Assembly: GCA_008107755.1 (NCBI GenBank)
Contig: VIRH01000058.1
Span: forward strand, 186,001-250,000
Length of the DNA stretch: 64,000 nt
Reading direction: 5' to 3'
Origin: Rhodobacterales bacterium
GTDB taxonomy: Bacteria > Pseudomonadota > Alphaproteobacteria > Rhizobiales > Stappiaceae
Shown: in pieces, positions 53,135 through 62,851 of the stretch
Layout: each line of letters begins with the position of its first letter
Position numbering within the stretch: the first letter of the stretch is position 1
Position numbers and translations under genes: made by a program
Notes under the pieces: model-generated
What the model was told of the DNA's origin: nothing
The model's database searches: none
The model's input: the letters and a program-made list of their open reading frames with translations, nothing else

Positions 53135-53932
53135 CTATGAGCCCTCGAACGGCGCAAAAGAGCTGTCGGCGATCTCTTTCAGTGCGTCGAAGACGCCGGG
53201 GGCGCCGACAACGACGCGTGCGCCGTGGTAGAGCGAATTGTTGACGTCCTGTTCCATGACGACGCCGCCGGCTTCACGGGTGATCAGCATGCCCGCCAGA
53301 CAGTCCCAGGCGTTCATGTGGGATTCGATGTAACCGATGAGACGTCCGGCAGCCGCATAGGCCAGCATCAGGCCGCCTGAGGCATTGCGGAAGAAGACAC
53401 CGCCTTCGGACACCAGGGCGCCAACGGCATTGACGGCATCGGTGACGGCCGTGCGTCCGTTGAAACCGACCCCGACGGATCCATTGGACAGGCTCTCGCT
53501 GTCAGATGCCTTTATCGGCTTGTCGTTGACGAATGCACCATGCCCGGCCGCCGCCTTGAAGGTTTCGCCCGCAACCGGATCATGAATAACGCCGACGATG
53601 ACGTTACCCTGATGGACACAAGCCAGGATCACGCACCACTGCGGAATGCCGGCAACGAAATTCGCCGTACCGTCGATCGGATCGATGACCCAGGTGTAGC
53701 CCGACGAGCCTTCCTCGATGCCATGTTCCTCGCCGAGGATGCCATCGTCGGGAAAAGACACGGCCAGTTCCTTGCGGATCAGGGTCTCCACGTTCCGGTC
53801 GGCTTCGGAAACAAGATCCTGATGGCCCTTCTTGGTGACTGTCAGCGTATCCAGCTTCCGGAAATAGTCGACACCAAGCTCTCCCGCCTTCTTGGCAAGC
53901 GCGACGGCAAAGTCCAGCCGATCGGTGGTCAT
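53135..53932 (-). CDS. Inositol monophosphatase family protein
   Basis: A 265-residue Mg-dependent sugar phosphatase of the FIG/IMPase superfamily. The metal-binding motifs are GEEHG (residues 67-71), DPIDGTANF (residues 84-92) and the C-terminal WDCLAGMLI. The substrate could be inositol 1-phosphate, histidinol phosphate or 3'-phosphoadenosine 5'-phosphate; sequence alone does not decide. The second motif has Leu where WDxAAG enzymes have Ala, a minor change. It lies downstream of der on the same strand, 89 bases away. Confidence 0.9.
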   Translation of the reverse strand: MTTDRLDFAVALAKKAGELGVDYFRKLDTLTVTKKGHQDLVSEADRNVETLIRKELAVSFPDDGILGEEHGIEEGSSGYTWVIDPIDGTANFVAGIPQWCVILACVHQGNVIVGVIHDPVAGETFKAAAGHGAFVNDKPIKASDSESLSNGSVGVGFNGRTAVTDAVNAVGALVSEGGVFFRNASGGLMLAYAAAGRLIGYIESHMNAWDCLAGMLITREAGGVVMEQDVNNSLYHGARVVVGAPGVFDALKEIADSSFAPFEGS

Positions 53933-54021
53933 GGATCAGACTCCTTCAAATACGACAATATCGGCAGCAACAGCTGCCTTGATAGGGGAAACGCCGCAGC
54001 GTTTCTTGAAAGGGCATTCGC

Positions 54022-55446
54022 TCAGCTGCGCTTCTTGCGCGGTGCGTAGGGATTTTCACCTTTCCGGTATGACAACCGGATGGGTGTGCCCTGGATGTTG
54101 AACGTTTCCCGCAGTTTATTGACCAGGTATCTGGTGTAACTTTCGGGAAGCTGTTCCGGCCGCGAGCAAAACACGACGAAATGCGGTGGACGCGTCTTGG
54201 GCTGGGTGAGATAGCGCAGCCGAATGCGGCGGCCCGCAACGGCGGGCGGCGGATGGTTCGCAGTCACCCGTTCCAGCCAGCGGTTCAGCTTTGCGGTCGA
54301 CACGCGTGCGTTCCAGGCTTCATAAGCCGTGAAGACACTTTCCAGAAGCCGGTCAAGGCCCTGTCCCTGAATACCCGACAGCGTGGCAATCTGGACGCCC
54401 CGGATCTGGTTGAAATAGCGCTCGTTCGCGTCCTTGATCTTTTTCCAAGCCTCTTCGCGATCCTCGATCAGGTCCCACTTGTTGATCGCAATCACGAGCG
54501 CGCGACCCTCGCGGGCCACCAGGTCGATGATCTGCAGGTCCTGCTTCTCGAAGGACATGGTCGCATCGAGGGTCACGACGACCACTTCCGCAAACTTGAT
54601 CGCGCGCAGGGCATCAGCCACCGAGAGCTTTTCCAACTTCTCCTGGACGCGCGCCTTGCGGCGGATGCCAGCGGTGTCGAACAGCTTGATGTGGCGGTCC
54701 CGCCATTCCCAGTCGACGGAAATGGAATCGCGCGTGATCCCGGCTTCCGGGCCGGTCAACATGCGGTCTTCGCCCAGCATCTTGTTGATCAGTGTCGACT
54801 TTCCGGCGTTGGGTCGTCCGACGATGGCCACCCGCAACGGACGCTCACGCGTTCCCACGGGATCCTCTTCATCGATGATCTCGCCGTCCTCGTCGAGATC
54901 GACGCCGGTCACCGCTTCGTCGCGTGTCGCTAGTTCCTCTTCCTCTACGACCCGGTCCACATGGGGCTTGAGAGCGTCGTAGAGATCAGCCAGACCTTCG
55001 CCATGTTCGGCGGAAATGGCAATTGGGTCGCCGAGACCAAGGGAATAGGATTCGTAAAGACCCGATGCGCCTGCCCTGCCCTCGGCCTTGTTGGCAAGCA
55101 GCACCACCGGCCGCGTCGTCTTGCGTGCGACCGCGGCGAAATGGGCGTCGAGAGGAGTGACACCTGCGCGAGCGTCAATGATGAACAGCACCACGTCCGC
55201 TTCCAGGATCGCCTCTTCCGTCTGGCGGCGCATGCGCCCTTCCAGAGACGCGCTGTCTGCGTCCTCGAGACCCGCCGTATCGACAATGGTGAACCGAAGG
55301 TCGCCAAGGCGAGCTTCGCCCGGCCGCCGATCGCGGGTCACACCCGGGGTATCGTCAACCAGCGCCAGACGCTTTCCGACCAGCCGATTGAACAAGGTGG
55401 ACTTGCCGACATTCGGCCGTCCGATAATGGCGACGGTAGCCCCCAC
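54022..55446 (-). CDS. der: Ribosome-associated GTPase Der (EngA)
   Basis: Der is an essential double GTPase of 50S ribosome assembly. The 474-residue protein has two G domains: GRPNVGKST (residues 9-17), DTAGL and NKAE, then a second GRPNAGKST near residue 210 with DTAGI and NKWD. A KH-like C-terminal domain ([32 protein letters not shown]) follows, and the tail is basic (YAPRKKRS). An acidic linker between the G domains ([14 protein letters not shown]) is expanded, as in other alphaproteobacteria. The start is GTG at 55446, with AGGAG 9 bases upstream. It follows the bamB-like gene by 47 bases. Confidence 0.97.
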   Translation of the reverse strand: MGATVAIIGRPNVGKSTLFNRLVGKRLALVDDTPGVTRDRRPGEARLGDLRFTIVDTAGLEDADSASLEGRMRRQTEEAILEADVVLFIIDARAGVTPLDAHFAAVARKTTRPVVLLANKAEGRAGASGLYESYSLGLGDPIAISAEHGEGLADLYDALKPHVDRVVEEEELATRDEAVTGVDLDEDGEIIDEEDPVGTRERPLRVAIVGRPNAGKSTLINKMLGEDRMLTGPEAGITRDSISVDWEWRDRHIKLFDTAGIRRKARVQEKLEKLSVADALRAIKFAEVVVVTLDATMSFEKQDLQIIDLVAREGRALVIAINKWDLIEDREEAWKKIKDANERYFNQIRGVQIATLSGIQGQGLDRLLESVFTAYEAWNARVSTAKLNRWLERVTANHPPPAVAGRRIRLRYLTQPKTRPPHFVVFCSRPEQLPESYTRYLVNKLRETFNIQGTPIRLSYRKGENPYAPRKKRS

Positions 55447-55493
55447 GACAATTACTCCTGATGGCCGGCCCTCGGGCCGGCCTGATCTGTGTC

Positions 55494-56846
55494 TTAGTTG
55501 AACGCAGCGACGCCGTCGTTACCGGCCAGAACCACGATCCGGCCCCCGGCAACGATGGGGGTCACGTAGACATCGGTGTTGGTCCGCTGCGTGTTCATGA
55601 TCCGGCCGGAAGCCGCATCCACCATGGTAATCTGGCCATCACTGGAAAAAGCGACCAGTGCGCCGTTGGCCAGGATCGGACCTGCCCAGTTGCGGCGGCG
55701 CTTCTTCTTTTCAGGCCGCGGCAGAGCGGTGGCCCACAGGGTTTCGCCGTTTTTGAGATCCAGTGCAACCATTCTGTCGTCCAGATCGACCATGAACAAC
55801 GTTCCGCCGGAGACCACGGGCGTGTGCACGCTGCCAAGATTCTGTTCCCAGTTCCGCTGACCGGTGCGCGAATCGACGGAAACCGTTCGTCCGGAGACGC
55901 CGGTCGCATAAACCGCGTTGCCCGCAACGACCGGGCTTGCAGAGACATCCGCAAGACCCGACAGGGCCAGAGTGCGGAAGCCGCGCGAGACACCATCGAT
56001 CCACTCAGGTTCGCCGGTCTTGATGTTGATTGCCATGATCTCGCCGGACGAGAAGGGAACGATCACCCTGTTGCCCTGGATAGCCGGATTGGCGGCCGAC
56101 AGGATGCCAGCTGTTTCCTCGATGCCCGCATAGCTCCATGCAATGCTGCCGTCAGATTCCGACAATGCGTAAACTTCGTTGGACTGGGAGACGACGAAGA
56201 CATGACCGGCACCGGCAACAGGCGCCCCGCGAGCAGGCGTGTCGATCTCGGCGCGCCAGATGATCTGTCCGCTTGCGGCTTCAAGCGCAGCGACCTCGCG
56301 GTAGCTGGTCGCAACGTAAACGACGCCGCCGTCGAGGGCGACACCGCCGCCCGGACCGATGTCCCGCTCGCCCTCAGGCCGCAGGTTCTGCGTCCATGCG
56401 CGTGCGCCACCGGTGGTCAGCGCGACGACCTCGCCATTCGGCTTGTAGACATAGATCCGGCTGCCGTCGCTGACCGGACGTGCGGAAACGCGAAGGGCGG
56501 ACGAAGTGAGGCCGCCACCGGAACTGCCCACCTGGGAGCGCCAGGCTCTGGAGCCGGAAATGGACACCGCGACATTGCCGGGATCGTTGGTCAAGCCGCC
56601 GCCAGCGGTCGGCCAGGACTGGCCACCCGTTGCCGCGCCGATCTTCGCGGTCTGACCGAGCGCCTGCTGTGAGGGGTCGGCTCCGTCGAAGACGGGTTGC
56701 CGCTCACCGGAGAGTGTCTTCTCCCTGCTGAACGGGTTCACGCTCTCCGTGAATTCGGAAACGGAGCTGCAGCCACTGACGGCGAGAATGATCGCGACAG
56801 CACCGAGAAATCTGCATCTGCCAAGAGAAACGGTTGAAAAATTCAC
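55494..56846 (-). CDS. bamB: BamB-like outer-membrane assembly lipoprotein (PQQ-type propeller)
   Basis: A 450-residue lipoprotein. The N-terminal signal ends in the lipobox AVSGC ([14 protein letters not shown], cysteine near residue 26). The rest is an eight-bladed beta-propeller with repeated PQQ-like motifs such as [36 protein letters not shown] and [28 protein letters not shown]. BamB supports beta-barrel insertion by the Bam complex. The position between a TPR membrane protein and Der matches the E. coli yfgM-bamB-der order. Its start overlaps the TPR gene stop (ATGA). Confidence 0.92.
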   Translation of the reverse strand: MNFSTVSLGRCRFLGAVAIILAVSGCSSVSEFTESVNPFSREKTLSGERQPVFDGADPSQQALGQTAKIGAATGGQSWPTAGGGLTNDPGNVAVSISGSRAWRSQVGSSGGGLTSSALRVSARPVSDGSRIYVYKPNGEVVALTTGGARAWTQNLRPEGERDIGPGGGVALDGGVVYVATSYREVAALEAASGQIIWRAEIDTPARGAPVAGAGHVFVVSQSNEVYALSESDGSIAWSYAGIEETAGILSAANPAIQGNRVIVPFSSGEIMAINIKTGEPEWIDGVSRGFRTLALSGLADVSASPVVAGNAVYATGVSGRTVSVDSRTGQRNWEQNLGSVHTPVVSGGTLFMVDLDDRMVALDLKNGETLWATALPRPEKKKRRRNWAGPILANGALVAFSSDGQITMVDAASGRIMNTQRTNTDVYVTPIVAGGRIVVLAGNDGVAAFN

Positions 56847-57526
56847 TGATTGCTTCCTTCGCTTTCCGCAACGACGCCACCGTTGTTCGCGCGAATGACA
56901 TCGGAGAGAAGGGCCACGCGGCGGGTCACGTCGACCGGCGAGGTCTGATCGTCGTCCAGCGCCGAAATCCAGCGACGCGCGGCATCGATATCGCCAGTCT
57001 TCCAGGCGCTTAGAGCGAGAACTTCACGTGCGGATGCACGAAATGGCGAGGTATTGCCCGTCAGCGGCTCGGCCCGGTCGGCAATCGCTGCGTAATCCTG
57101 AGTGTCGACAGCCAGGAAGGCTGCCCGAAGTGCGGCCGCATCGCGCAGGGCCTGCATCAGGCTGTCGTCGCGCGAGAGGGCATCAAACGCGTCGATCGCC
57201 TGATCCGCCTGTCCCGAATTGGCCAGATCCGTCGCACGGCGGAAAGACGCCAGAGCCGGATAGCCGCCAAGGGCCTCGTCCAGCTCGCCGTAAAGCGCGG
57301 CGGCCTCTTCGTATTTCTGTTCATTGGAAAGCTTGATCGCTTGCATGAAAGTGTCGCCGGCCGCCTGGGAACGGGTGTTTTCCCAATAGAGCCAGCCGCG
57401 ATAACCACCGGTGCCGACGACGATGAGAACCGCCAGGGCAATGACCCACAGACCGAACCGGTCCCAAAGCCGACGGTACTTCTCCTGGCGGATGTCTTCA
57501 TCGACTTCACGAAAAATATCTGACAT
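56843..57526 (-). CDS. YfgM-like TPR membrane protein
   Basis: A 227-residue protein with a cytoplasmic N-terminus, one membrane helix (FGLWVIALAVLIVVGTGGYRGWLYW, about residues 24-48) and a periplasmic tetratricopeptide-type helical domain (NEQKYEEAAALYGELDEALGGYPALASFRRATDLANSGQADQAIDAFDAL). E. coli YfgM is a periplasmic chaperone partner of the Sec translocon and PpiD. Its 4-base overlap with bamB and the following der gene reproduce the yfgM-bamB-der order, which is the main support. The 293 bases upstream, to the NnrU-like gene, hold no convincing gene. Confidence 0.88.
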   Translation of the reverse strand: MSDIFREVDEDIRQEKYRRLWDRFGLWVIALAVLIVVGTGGYRGWLYWENTRSQAAGDTFMQAIKLSNEQKYEEAAALYGELDEALGGYPALASFRRATDLANSGQADQAIDAFDALSRDDSLMQALRDAAALRAAFLAVDTQDYAAIADRAEPLTGNTSPFRASAREVLALSAWKTGDIDAARRWISALDDDQTSPVDVTRRVALLSDVIRANNGGVVAESEGSNQ

Positions 57527-57819
57527 GCGAGTCTTGTTCCCGAATTTCCTCTGTCGCCCGGCGCAAGCACCGGACCGTCACCCCTTTATGAGTGGCGCAC
57601 ATTATCCATTTGATACGCCTCGGGCAATTCCCTCATCCGGCTGGCGACGCATTTATCAATCCTGCCCTGCCATGCAAGGGAATTCGGCGTGTCGAATGCC
57701 GCCCAAACATGTGCAAATGATGGCAGTGAGCCGCGAAAACCGGGGCTTTGTGGCATGCTTGCGCCCACCGCCGCGTTTTGTCGTCGCGGCGGTGGGTGAA
57801 ATATGCACAAAAGTGCCGT

Positions 57820-58395
57820 TTACGTGACAGGAACGCCGATCAGCAGGATATGCAGCTTCCAGACAAAAAGTCCGTAGAGCAGCAGGCCGGCCAGAATCAC
57901 GCCTGCGTCGGCATATTTCAACGGCGGGCGGACCGCAACCGGCGCGGAGGCACCGCCCCGGCGCTTGACCGAAATGCGATCGACCACTGCCCAGACGAGG
58001 AAACCGCCAAAAAGCAGGAGCGAGGCCAGATCGCCGTTTGCAAGAAGATGCGCAAGTGCCCAGATCTTGATCGCAACCAGCATCGGATGTTTCAGCACCC
58101 TCTTTATGTGGCAGGGAACGTAGGCCGCAATCAGGAAGATGAAGACCGGCACCATCAGAAGCATCGTCACATGGCGAAGCCAGAAGGGCGGATCATAGAT
58201 GATCGGGGACCCTTCAAAGCGCGCCGTGCCATAACCGTAGATGATGAGAATGAAGCCGACGACCGCGACGAGGGTGAAAAGCCCCTTGTAGCCGCCCTCA
58301 CCCAGTTTCGCCTTCAGCGTCGACGAGGTGGCCGTAAACATCGGCAAGGTATGAATTCCAAGAAAAAGTATCAGCCCGGCAATCAGCAAGGTCAT
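57820..58395 (-). CDS. NnrU family membrane protein
   Basis: A 191-residue protein with five or six hydrophobic segments. The family start MTLLIAGLILFLGIHTLPMF and the central WALAHLLANGDLASLLLFGGFLVWAVVDRISVKRR are typical of NnrU. The family is related to denitrification genes in some bacteria and to the carotenoid enzyme Z-ISO in plants. No nitrate- or nitrite-reduction gene lies nearby, so the original name does not define its role here. GGGAGC lies just before the ATG. It is separated from zur by 152 bases. Confidence 0.86.
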   Translation of the reverse strand: MTLLIAGLILFLGIHTLPMFTATSSTLKAKLGEGGYKGLFTLVAVVGFILIIYGYGTARFEGSPIIYDPPFWLRHVTMLLMVPVFIFLIAAYVPCHIKRVLKHPMLVAIKIWALAHLLANGDLASLLLFGGFLVWAVVDRISVKRRGGASAPVAVRPPLKYADAGVILAGLLLYGLFVWKLHILLIGVPVT

Positions 58396-58547
58396 ATGCG
58401 CGCTCCCTCAATCAACGCAATTTCATCGGTCTTATGTGGATGCTGCGGTGCGCGCAACCGAAAGTCCTGAGAAATACATGCTGCGCCCGTTACCAGGCGC
58501 ACCTGAAACCAGCTCTGCATCAACATCCGGCACGCCCCTCTCGGGCG

Positions 58548-58967
58548 TCAGTTTTCCATCTGACAGGTCTTGCAGGTGCCGCGCAGTTCGATGGTCATGC
58601 GCGCCAGCTGAAATCCTTGCGCCTCCGTCCATTCCTTCAGCAGGGCGATGGCTTCCCGGGGGCTGAACTCGCTGACGTCGCCGCAGCCTTCGCAGATCGC
58701 AAACGCGGCTGTGCCATGCGCTCCGCAATTCTTGTGCGCGCAGGCAACGAAGGCGTTGAGGCTTTCCAGGCGATGGACCATTCCGTACTCGACCAGCTTG
58801 TCGAGCGCGCGGTAGACCTGCAGTGGCGCTCTGAAGCCGTCTTCGCGCAGAAGATCGAGAATGGCGTAGGCCGTGAGCGGGCCACCGGCATCCGACAACG
58901 ACCCGAAGACGAGCGCCTGATTCTTGGTCAGGTCCGGATGCGAGTGTGCATGTGCATGCGCGGTCAT
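58548..58967 (-). CDS. zur: Zinc uptake regulator Zur (Fur family)
   Basis: A 139-residue Fur-family repressor. A His-rich N-terminus (MTAHAHAHSHPD) precedes the winged helix (LTKNQALVFGSLSDAGGPLTAYAILDLLREDGFRAPLQVYRALDKLVEYGMVHRLESLNAFVAC). The C-terminal domain has the structural-zinc cysteine pairs CEGCGD and CKTC. Two features indicate Zur rather than Fur: the AHKNCGAHG segment and the position in a znuC-znuB-zur operon. The frame extends 14 codons upstream, but AGGAGA lies 7 bases before the ATG at 58967. It would repress zinc uptake when zinc is sufficient. Confidence 0.94.
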   Translation of the reverse strand: MTAHAHAHSHPDLTKNQALVFGSLSDAGGPLTAYAILDLLREDGFRAPLQVYRALDKLVEYGMVHRLESLNAFVACAHKNCGAHGTAAFAICEGCGDVSEFSPREAIALLKEWTEAQGFQLARMTIELRGTCKTCQMEN

Positions 58968-59036
58968 GAGCGATCTCCTAGCTTCCGGGCCTGGCCTCGG
59001 TCCCGACAATGATCGTGACGGTCAGAGTTTCGATTC

Positions 59037-59864
59037 TCAATCGTCGCGGGTTGCGGTGCCTGCTTTCATCCTTGTCACAATTCGGCCCGCAGGCACAAGG
59101 CTGAGAACGAACAAGACCATTGCCGCCACGACGATAGAAGGTCCTGAAGGCGTATCGTAGTTCAGCGAAGCGAAGAGCCCCCCGACAACAGATGCCGCCC
59201 CGATGAGTGCCGCAATGACCGCCATCTGCTCCGGAGACGCCGAAAGCCGCCGGGCGGAGGCTGCGGGTATGATCAGAAGAGCGGTTATGAGCAATGCACC
59301 GATGATCTTCAGGGATATGGCGATCACCACCGCAGTCAGCAACATGAAGACGAGTTCAGCCCGTTCCGGCCGCAGGCCCTCGGCCGCAGCAAGGTCCGGA
59401 CTGACCGTTGCTGCAAACAGCCGCCGCCACACGAGCGCCAACACCGCCAGCACAAGGGCGCCTCCGCAATAGATCATGGCAATATCGGTCTTGGTCACGG
59501 CGAGGATGTCCCCGAAGAGGAGCCCCAGAAGGTCGAAGCGGACCCACGTCATGAAGGCAAGGCAGACAAGCCCGAGCGCCAGGGCGGAATGCGACAGAAG
59601 CCCGAGCAAGGCATCGGACGACAGCGTGTCGCTGCGCCGAAGAAGCAACAGAAGGACAGCCAGAAGGATCGACGTGATACCGACAGAAACCGTCGTATTG
59701 AACTGGAACAGCAGCGAAAGCGCGACGCCGAGCAAGGCCGAATGGGAAAGGGTGTCGCCGAAATAGGCCATGCGCCGCCAGACGACAAAGCAGCCGAGCG
59801 GTCCGGCGACAAGCGCAACGCCGATCCCTGCCACCAGCGCACGTGTGAAGAAGTCATCCAGCAT
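59037..59864 (-). CDS. znuB: Zinc ABC importer permease ZnuB
   Basis: A 275-residue polytopic membrane protein of the metal-type ABC-3 permease family. Eight or so hydrophobic segments are visible. The motif RRMAYFGDTLSHSALLGVAL (near residue 30) and LKIIGALLITALLIIPAASARRLS (near residue 185) are hallmarks of ZnuB. The start overlaps the znuC stop by 11 bases, so the two are co-translated; zur follows 69 bases later. No binding-protein gene (znuA) is in the immediate cluster. Confidence 0.95.
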   Translation of the reverse strand: MLDDFFTRALVAGIGVALVAGPLGCFVVWRRMAYFGDTLSHSALLGVALSLLFQFNTTVSVGITSILLAVLLLLLRRSDTLSSDALLGLLSHSALALGLVCLAFMTWVRFDLLGLLFGDILAVTKTDIAMIYCGGALVLAVLALVWRRLFAATVSPDLAAAEGLRPERAELVFMLLTAVVIAISLKIIGALLITALLIIPAASARRLSASPEQMAVIAALIGAASVVGGLFASLNYDTPSGPSIVVAAMVLFVLSLVPAGRIVTRMKAGTATRDD

Positions 59865-60792
59865 TTTTCATCTCGTCGGCACGCGCTGCCTCGACCTGGA
59901 TGGCAGATGCCTCTGTTGCAGCGCCTGATCCATGATCATGAGCGTGTTCGGTGTGATGATGACCATCAGCGCCGGTGCCGTTAGAGGCTTTTCCGTCTGC
60001 GCCATCGTGATGCTCCCCCGGGCAAGCGTCGCAGATGGAACCGTCGGCATGTCGGACCTGCCCGCCCGGCAGATGGACGTGATCGTGGTGATGCTGATAG
60101 ACCGCCAGACCCGCCCCTGCCCGCGCTCCGAACATTGCACGATACTTGTCATCGCGGCTCAACTCGGAGGGCGTACCGCGGCAGCAAACATGGCCGTTCA
60201 GGCAGATCACCTGATCCGCGGCGGCCATGACGACGTGAAGGTCGTGGGAGATCATGAGAATGCCGCAGCCAAGGCTGTTGCGGATCTGCGAAATGAGATC
60301 GTAGATCGCGATCTCTCCTGCATAGTCGACCCCCTGCACCGGTTCGTCGAGAACAAGAAGATCCGGATTTCGGGCGATGGCGCGTGCCAGCAGGACACGC
60401 TGCAGCTCTCCGCCGGAGAGGTTACGCATCTCCGAGCGGACCAGGCGGGAGGCGCCGGTTCTTTCCAGCGCGGCCTGCACCTCCTTATCCGGCAGCGGAT
60501 TGGTGAGTGAGAGAAACCGCCTGACCGTCAGCGGCAAGGTCCAGTCGATGGCGAGTTTCTGGGGTACGTAGCCAACCTTGAGACCCGGCCTGCGCACGGC
60601 AGTGCCCTCGCTCGGCTTCAAGATGCCGAGGGCCATTTTTGCCGTTGTCGATTTTCCGGAACCATTTGGACCGATAAGCGTTACAATCTCGCCAGGGGCC
60701 ACTGTCAGATCTACGCCGCGTACCAGCCAATCGGCACCTTTCCGCACACCTGCCCGGTCGAGCTGAACCAGCCGGCTTTCAGGATTAGTCAT
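59854..60792 (-). CDS. znuC: Zinc ABC importer ATPase ZnuC with His-rich tail
   Basis: A 312-residue ATPase that powers zinc import. It has Walker A GPNGSGKST (near residue 41), signature LSGGELQRVLLARAI and Walker B LLVLDEPVQGVD. After the ATPase core, a tail of about 70 residues is rich in His and Asp (YQHHHDHVHLPGG, GEHHDGADG, DGHHHTEHAHDHG). It may bind or buffer zinc and makes the protein longer than E. coli ZnuC (251 residues). It heads the znuC-znuB-zur operon and is divergent from manC, with a Zur-box-like site in the gap. Confidence 0.95.
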   Translation of the reverse strand: MTNPESRLVQLDRAGVRKGADWLVRGVDLTVAPGEIVTLIGPNGSGKSTTAKMALGILKPSEGTAVRRPGLKVGYVPQKLAIDWTLPLTVRRFLSLTNPLPDKEVQAALERTGASRLVRSEMRNLSGGELQRVLLARAIARNPDLLVLDEPVQGVDYAGEIAIYDLISQIRNSLGCGILMISHDLHVVMAAADQVICLNGHVCCRGTPSELSRDDKYRAMFGARAGAGLAVYQHHHDHVHLPGGQVRHADGSICDACPGEHHDGADGKASNGTGADGHHHTEHAHDHGSGAATEASAIQVEAARADEMKNAG

Positions 60793-60834
60793 TTTCTTGC
60801 GCGCCTGTTTGCTCTTTCGGGGCCGTGTCTTGGC

Positions 60835-60847
60835 GTTATATTGTTAC
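60835..60847. promoter_or_regulatory. Candidate Zur box upstream of znuC
   Basis: On the minus strand the site reads GTAACAATATAAC. It shares the right half TATAAC and most of the left half with the alphaproteobacterial Zur consensus as I recall it, GTTATANTATAAC. It lies 43 bases upstream of the znuC ATG, where repression would be effective, and 115 bases before manC. The match is by eye. Confidence 0.6.
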
Positions 60848-60961
60848 ACTGCCCGCCGTCAAGTGTCCAACTTGCAACTTGAACAGGCGCTGTTTAACAA
60901 TCCAGACGTTTCAGGCGGACCGTCCTCCGGTCTGCACACAGAACATTATGGGGCCAATTGA

Positions 60962-62359
60962 ATGATTTTTCCTTGTATCCTTTCGGGCGGAGTCGGATCG
61001 CGCCTTTGGCCGCTTTCCAGAAAAGACCGGCCGAAACAGTTTCTTCCCCTCTTCGGCGGTGAAAGCCTTTTTCAGAAAACCTGCAAGCGGGTGAGCAAGT
61101 CAGGGTTCGCGGCTCCGATCGTGATCGGGAACAATGACCACCGCTTTCTGATCGGCGAACAGCTTTCGGAACTCGGCCTTGAGGCCAATTCCATTCTTCT
61201 GGAGCCTGTCGGGCGGAACACTGCGCCACCGGCGCTCATGGCCGCAATGATCGCGAGCGAAACCGATCCGGATTCGCTCGTCCTGCTGCTGCCCTCCGAT
61301 CACATGATCCAGAAAGAAGACGTTTTTCTGAATTCGGTCGAAGCGGCGGCCTCCGCTGCGGCGTCCGGCGCGATCGTTACCTTCGGCATCACCCCGACCG
61401 AGCCAAACACCGGTTACGGATACATCAAGGTTGAAGACGGCGAGGATGCAGTTCGGCCAGTTGAAAAATTCGTTGAAAAACCCGACCTCGAACGCGCCGA
61501 GAAGTTTCTCGCGGACGGCGGCTATTACTGGAACGCGGGGATCTTCCTCTACTCCGCAAAAACCATGATCGAGGCCTTCAAGCGCTATCAGCCTGAGCTC
61601 TACAAGAGCATCGTCGATGTCATGAAGACCCGGCATGGCGATCTCGACTTCACGCGACTGGACGCCGAAGCCTTCGAGACACTGAGTGATATCTCCATAG
61701 ACTACGCGATCATGGAGAAGGCGGAGAATGTGGTCTGCGCTCCCGTTTCACCCGACTGGGACGATCTCGGTTCCTGGTCGGCGATCTGGAATGTCCTGGA
61801 CAAGGACGCGGAAGGCAACTCCGCACTCGGTGATGCGCGTTTCCTCGAGAGCAGCAATTGCCTGGCCTATGCCGACCGCGGACTGGTATCCGTCATCGGG
61901 CTGGAAGACGTCATGGTCATCGCGACGACCGACAGCGTTCTGGTCGCCCACAAGGACAATGCCCAGGACGTGAAGAAGGTCGTCGACCAGTTGAAAGCGG
62001 AAGGCCGCGACGAGGTCGACAGGCATCCGAGGGTCTACAAGCCCTGGGGCTATACCGAGCGGATCAACTCCGGCGACCGGTTTGCGGTTCAGTCCATGAT
62101 GATCAAGCCGAGCAAACAGCTCAGCCTGCAGAGCCATCTGCACCGGGCCGAGCACTGGGTCGTCGTTTCCGGCACAGTGGAAATAACGATCAACGGTGAG
62201 ACGCGCCTGCTCACCGAAAACCAGTCGGCCTATGTGCCACTGGGTGCGCGCCACACGCTGACCAACCCCGGAAAGATCCCGGTCCGCATGATTGAAGTCC
62301 AGTCCGGCACCTATCTGGATGAGGACGACATTGTCCGGCATCCGCTGGAAAGCACCTGA
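60962..62359 (+). CDS. manC: Mannose-1-phosphate guanylyltransferase/mannose-6-phosphate isomerase
   Basis: A 465-residue bifunctional type II enzyme that makes GDP-mannose for LPS, exopolysaccharide or capsule sugars. The N-terminal nucleotidyltransferase has LSGGVGSRLWPLSRKDRPKQFLPL (residues 8-31) and FVEKPDLERAEKFL. The C-terminal cupin-type isomerase domain carries PSKQLSLQSHLHRAEHWVVVSGTVEI and PLGARHTLTNPG, with metal-binding histidines. No other sugar-nucleotide gene is adjacent, so it is probably expressed alone. The 169-base gap to znuC holds the Zur-box-like site. Confidence 0.95.
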   Translation: MIFPCILSGGVGSRLWPLSRKDRPKQFLPLFGGESLFQKTCKRVSKSGFAAPIVIGNNDHRFLIGEQLSELGLEANSILLEPVGRNTAPPALMAAMIASETDPDSLVLLLPSDHMIQKEDVFLNSVEAAASAAASGAIVTFGITPTEPNTGYGYIKVEDGEDAVRPVEKFVEKPDLERAEKFLADGGYYWNAGIFLYSAKTMIEAFKRYQPELYKSIVDVMKTRHGDLDFTRLDAEAFETLSDISIDYAIMEKAENVVCAPVSPDWDDLGSWSAIWNVLDKDAEGNSALGDARFLESSNCLAYADRGLVSVIGLEDVMVIATTDSVLVAHKDNAQDVKKVVDQLKAEGRDEVDRHPRVYKPWGYTERINSGDRFAVQSMMIKPSKQLSLQSHLHRAEHWVVVSGTVEITINGETRLLTENQSAYVPLGARHTLTNPGKIPVRMIEVQSGTYLDEDDIVRHPLEST

Positions 62360-62396
62360 ACGGGCGCGGGCCCGGTCCTGCGCGCAATTAAATTCT

Positions 62397-62831
62397 TCAG
62401 ATATCCAGAAGAAGGGGCTCCTCGCCTTTCGGCGAGGCGCCGGCACTGCCGCGTATTCCGCGTTCCGGAAACGATCCGCCGACAGGAAGACCTCGCGTGC
62501 GCGGTCTCGACAGTACGCTCGGCGGCATCTCGTCCCGCGAGAGCGCGCGGTCGACCTCATCAAGACGGTCCGCAAGTCGCTCGAACACCATCGACGGCAT
62601 CCGCAACGTCGTGACGTAGAATGAGATCGCCTCGTCTCCGACGATCTGCCATCCCATCCGACGGATTTCCGTGTAAGCGCCAACTGTCAGATCCGCGATC
62701 TCCACGGCATCTTCCACCAGTAGCCGCATGACGTCGTCCAAATCATCGGTCCGCATCGCGGCCCAGACGGCGGACGCGCATGAAGCAAATGCAAAAACAA
62801 GAATATGCAAATTTCTCAATAGAAAACGCAT
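62397..62831 (-). CDS. Conserved-looking protein of unknown function with N-terminal membrane segment
   Basis: I do not recognise this 144-residue protein. A hydrophobic N-terminus (LHILVFAFASCASAVWAAM, residues 8-26) could be a signal peptide or anchor. A helical segment follows (LDDVMRLLVEDAVEIADLTVGAYTEIRRMGWQIVGDEAISFYVTTLRM), then a Pro/Arg/Gly-rich tail of about 45 residues. The frame is open to 62891, but the ATG at 62831 follows a G-run of the ribosome-binding type, and a perfect CtrA box lies just upstream of it, inside the longer frame. The protein may be cell-cycle controlled. It converges with manC, 37 bases away. Confidence 0.7.
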   Translation of the reverse strand: MRFLLRNLHILVFAFASCASAVWAAMRTDDLDDVMRLLVEDAVEIADLTVGAYTEIRRMGWQIVGDEAISFYVTTLRMPSMVFERLADRLDEVDRALSRDEMPPSVLSRPRTRGLPVGGSFPERGIRGSAGASPKGEEPLLLDI

Positions 62832-62851
62832 TAGCCCCCCCAAAGAGCCGG

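Noticed and set aside
52939..53244. 101-residue plus-strand frame after the LysR gene
   Set aside because: It reads through the tandem repeats and into the end of the phosphatase gene on the other strand; Arg-rich artefact.
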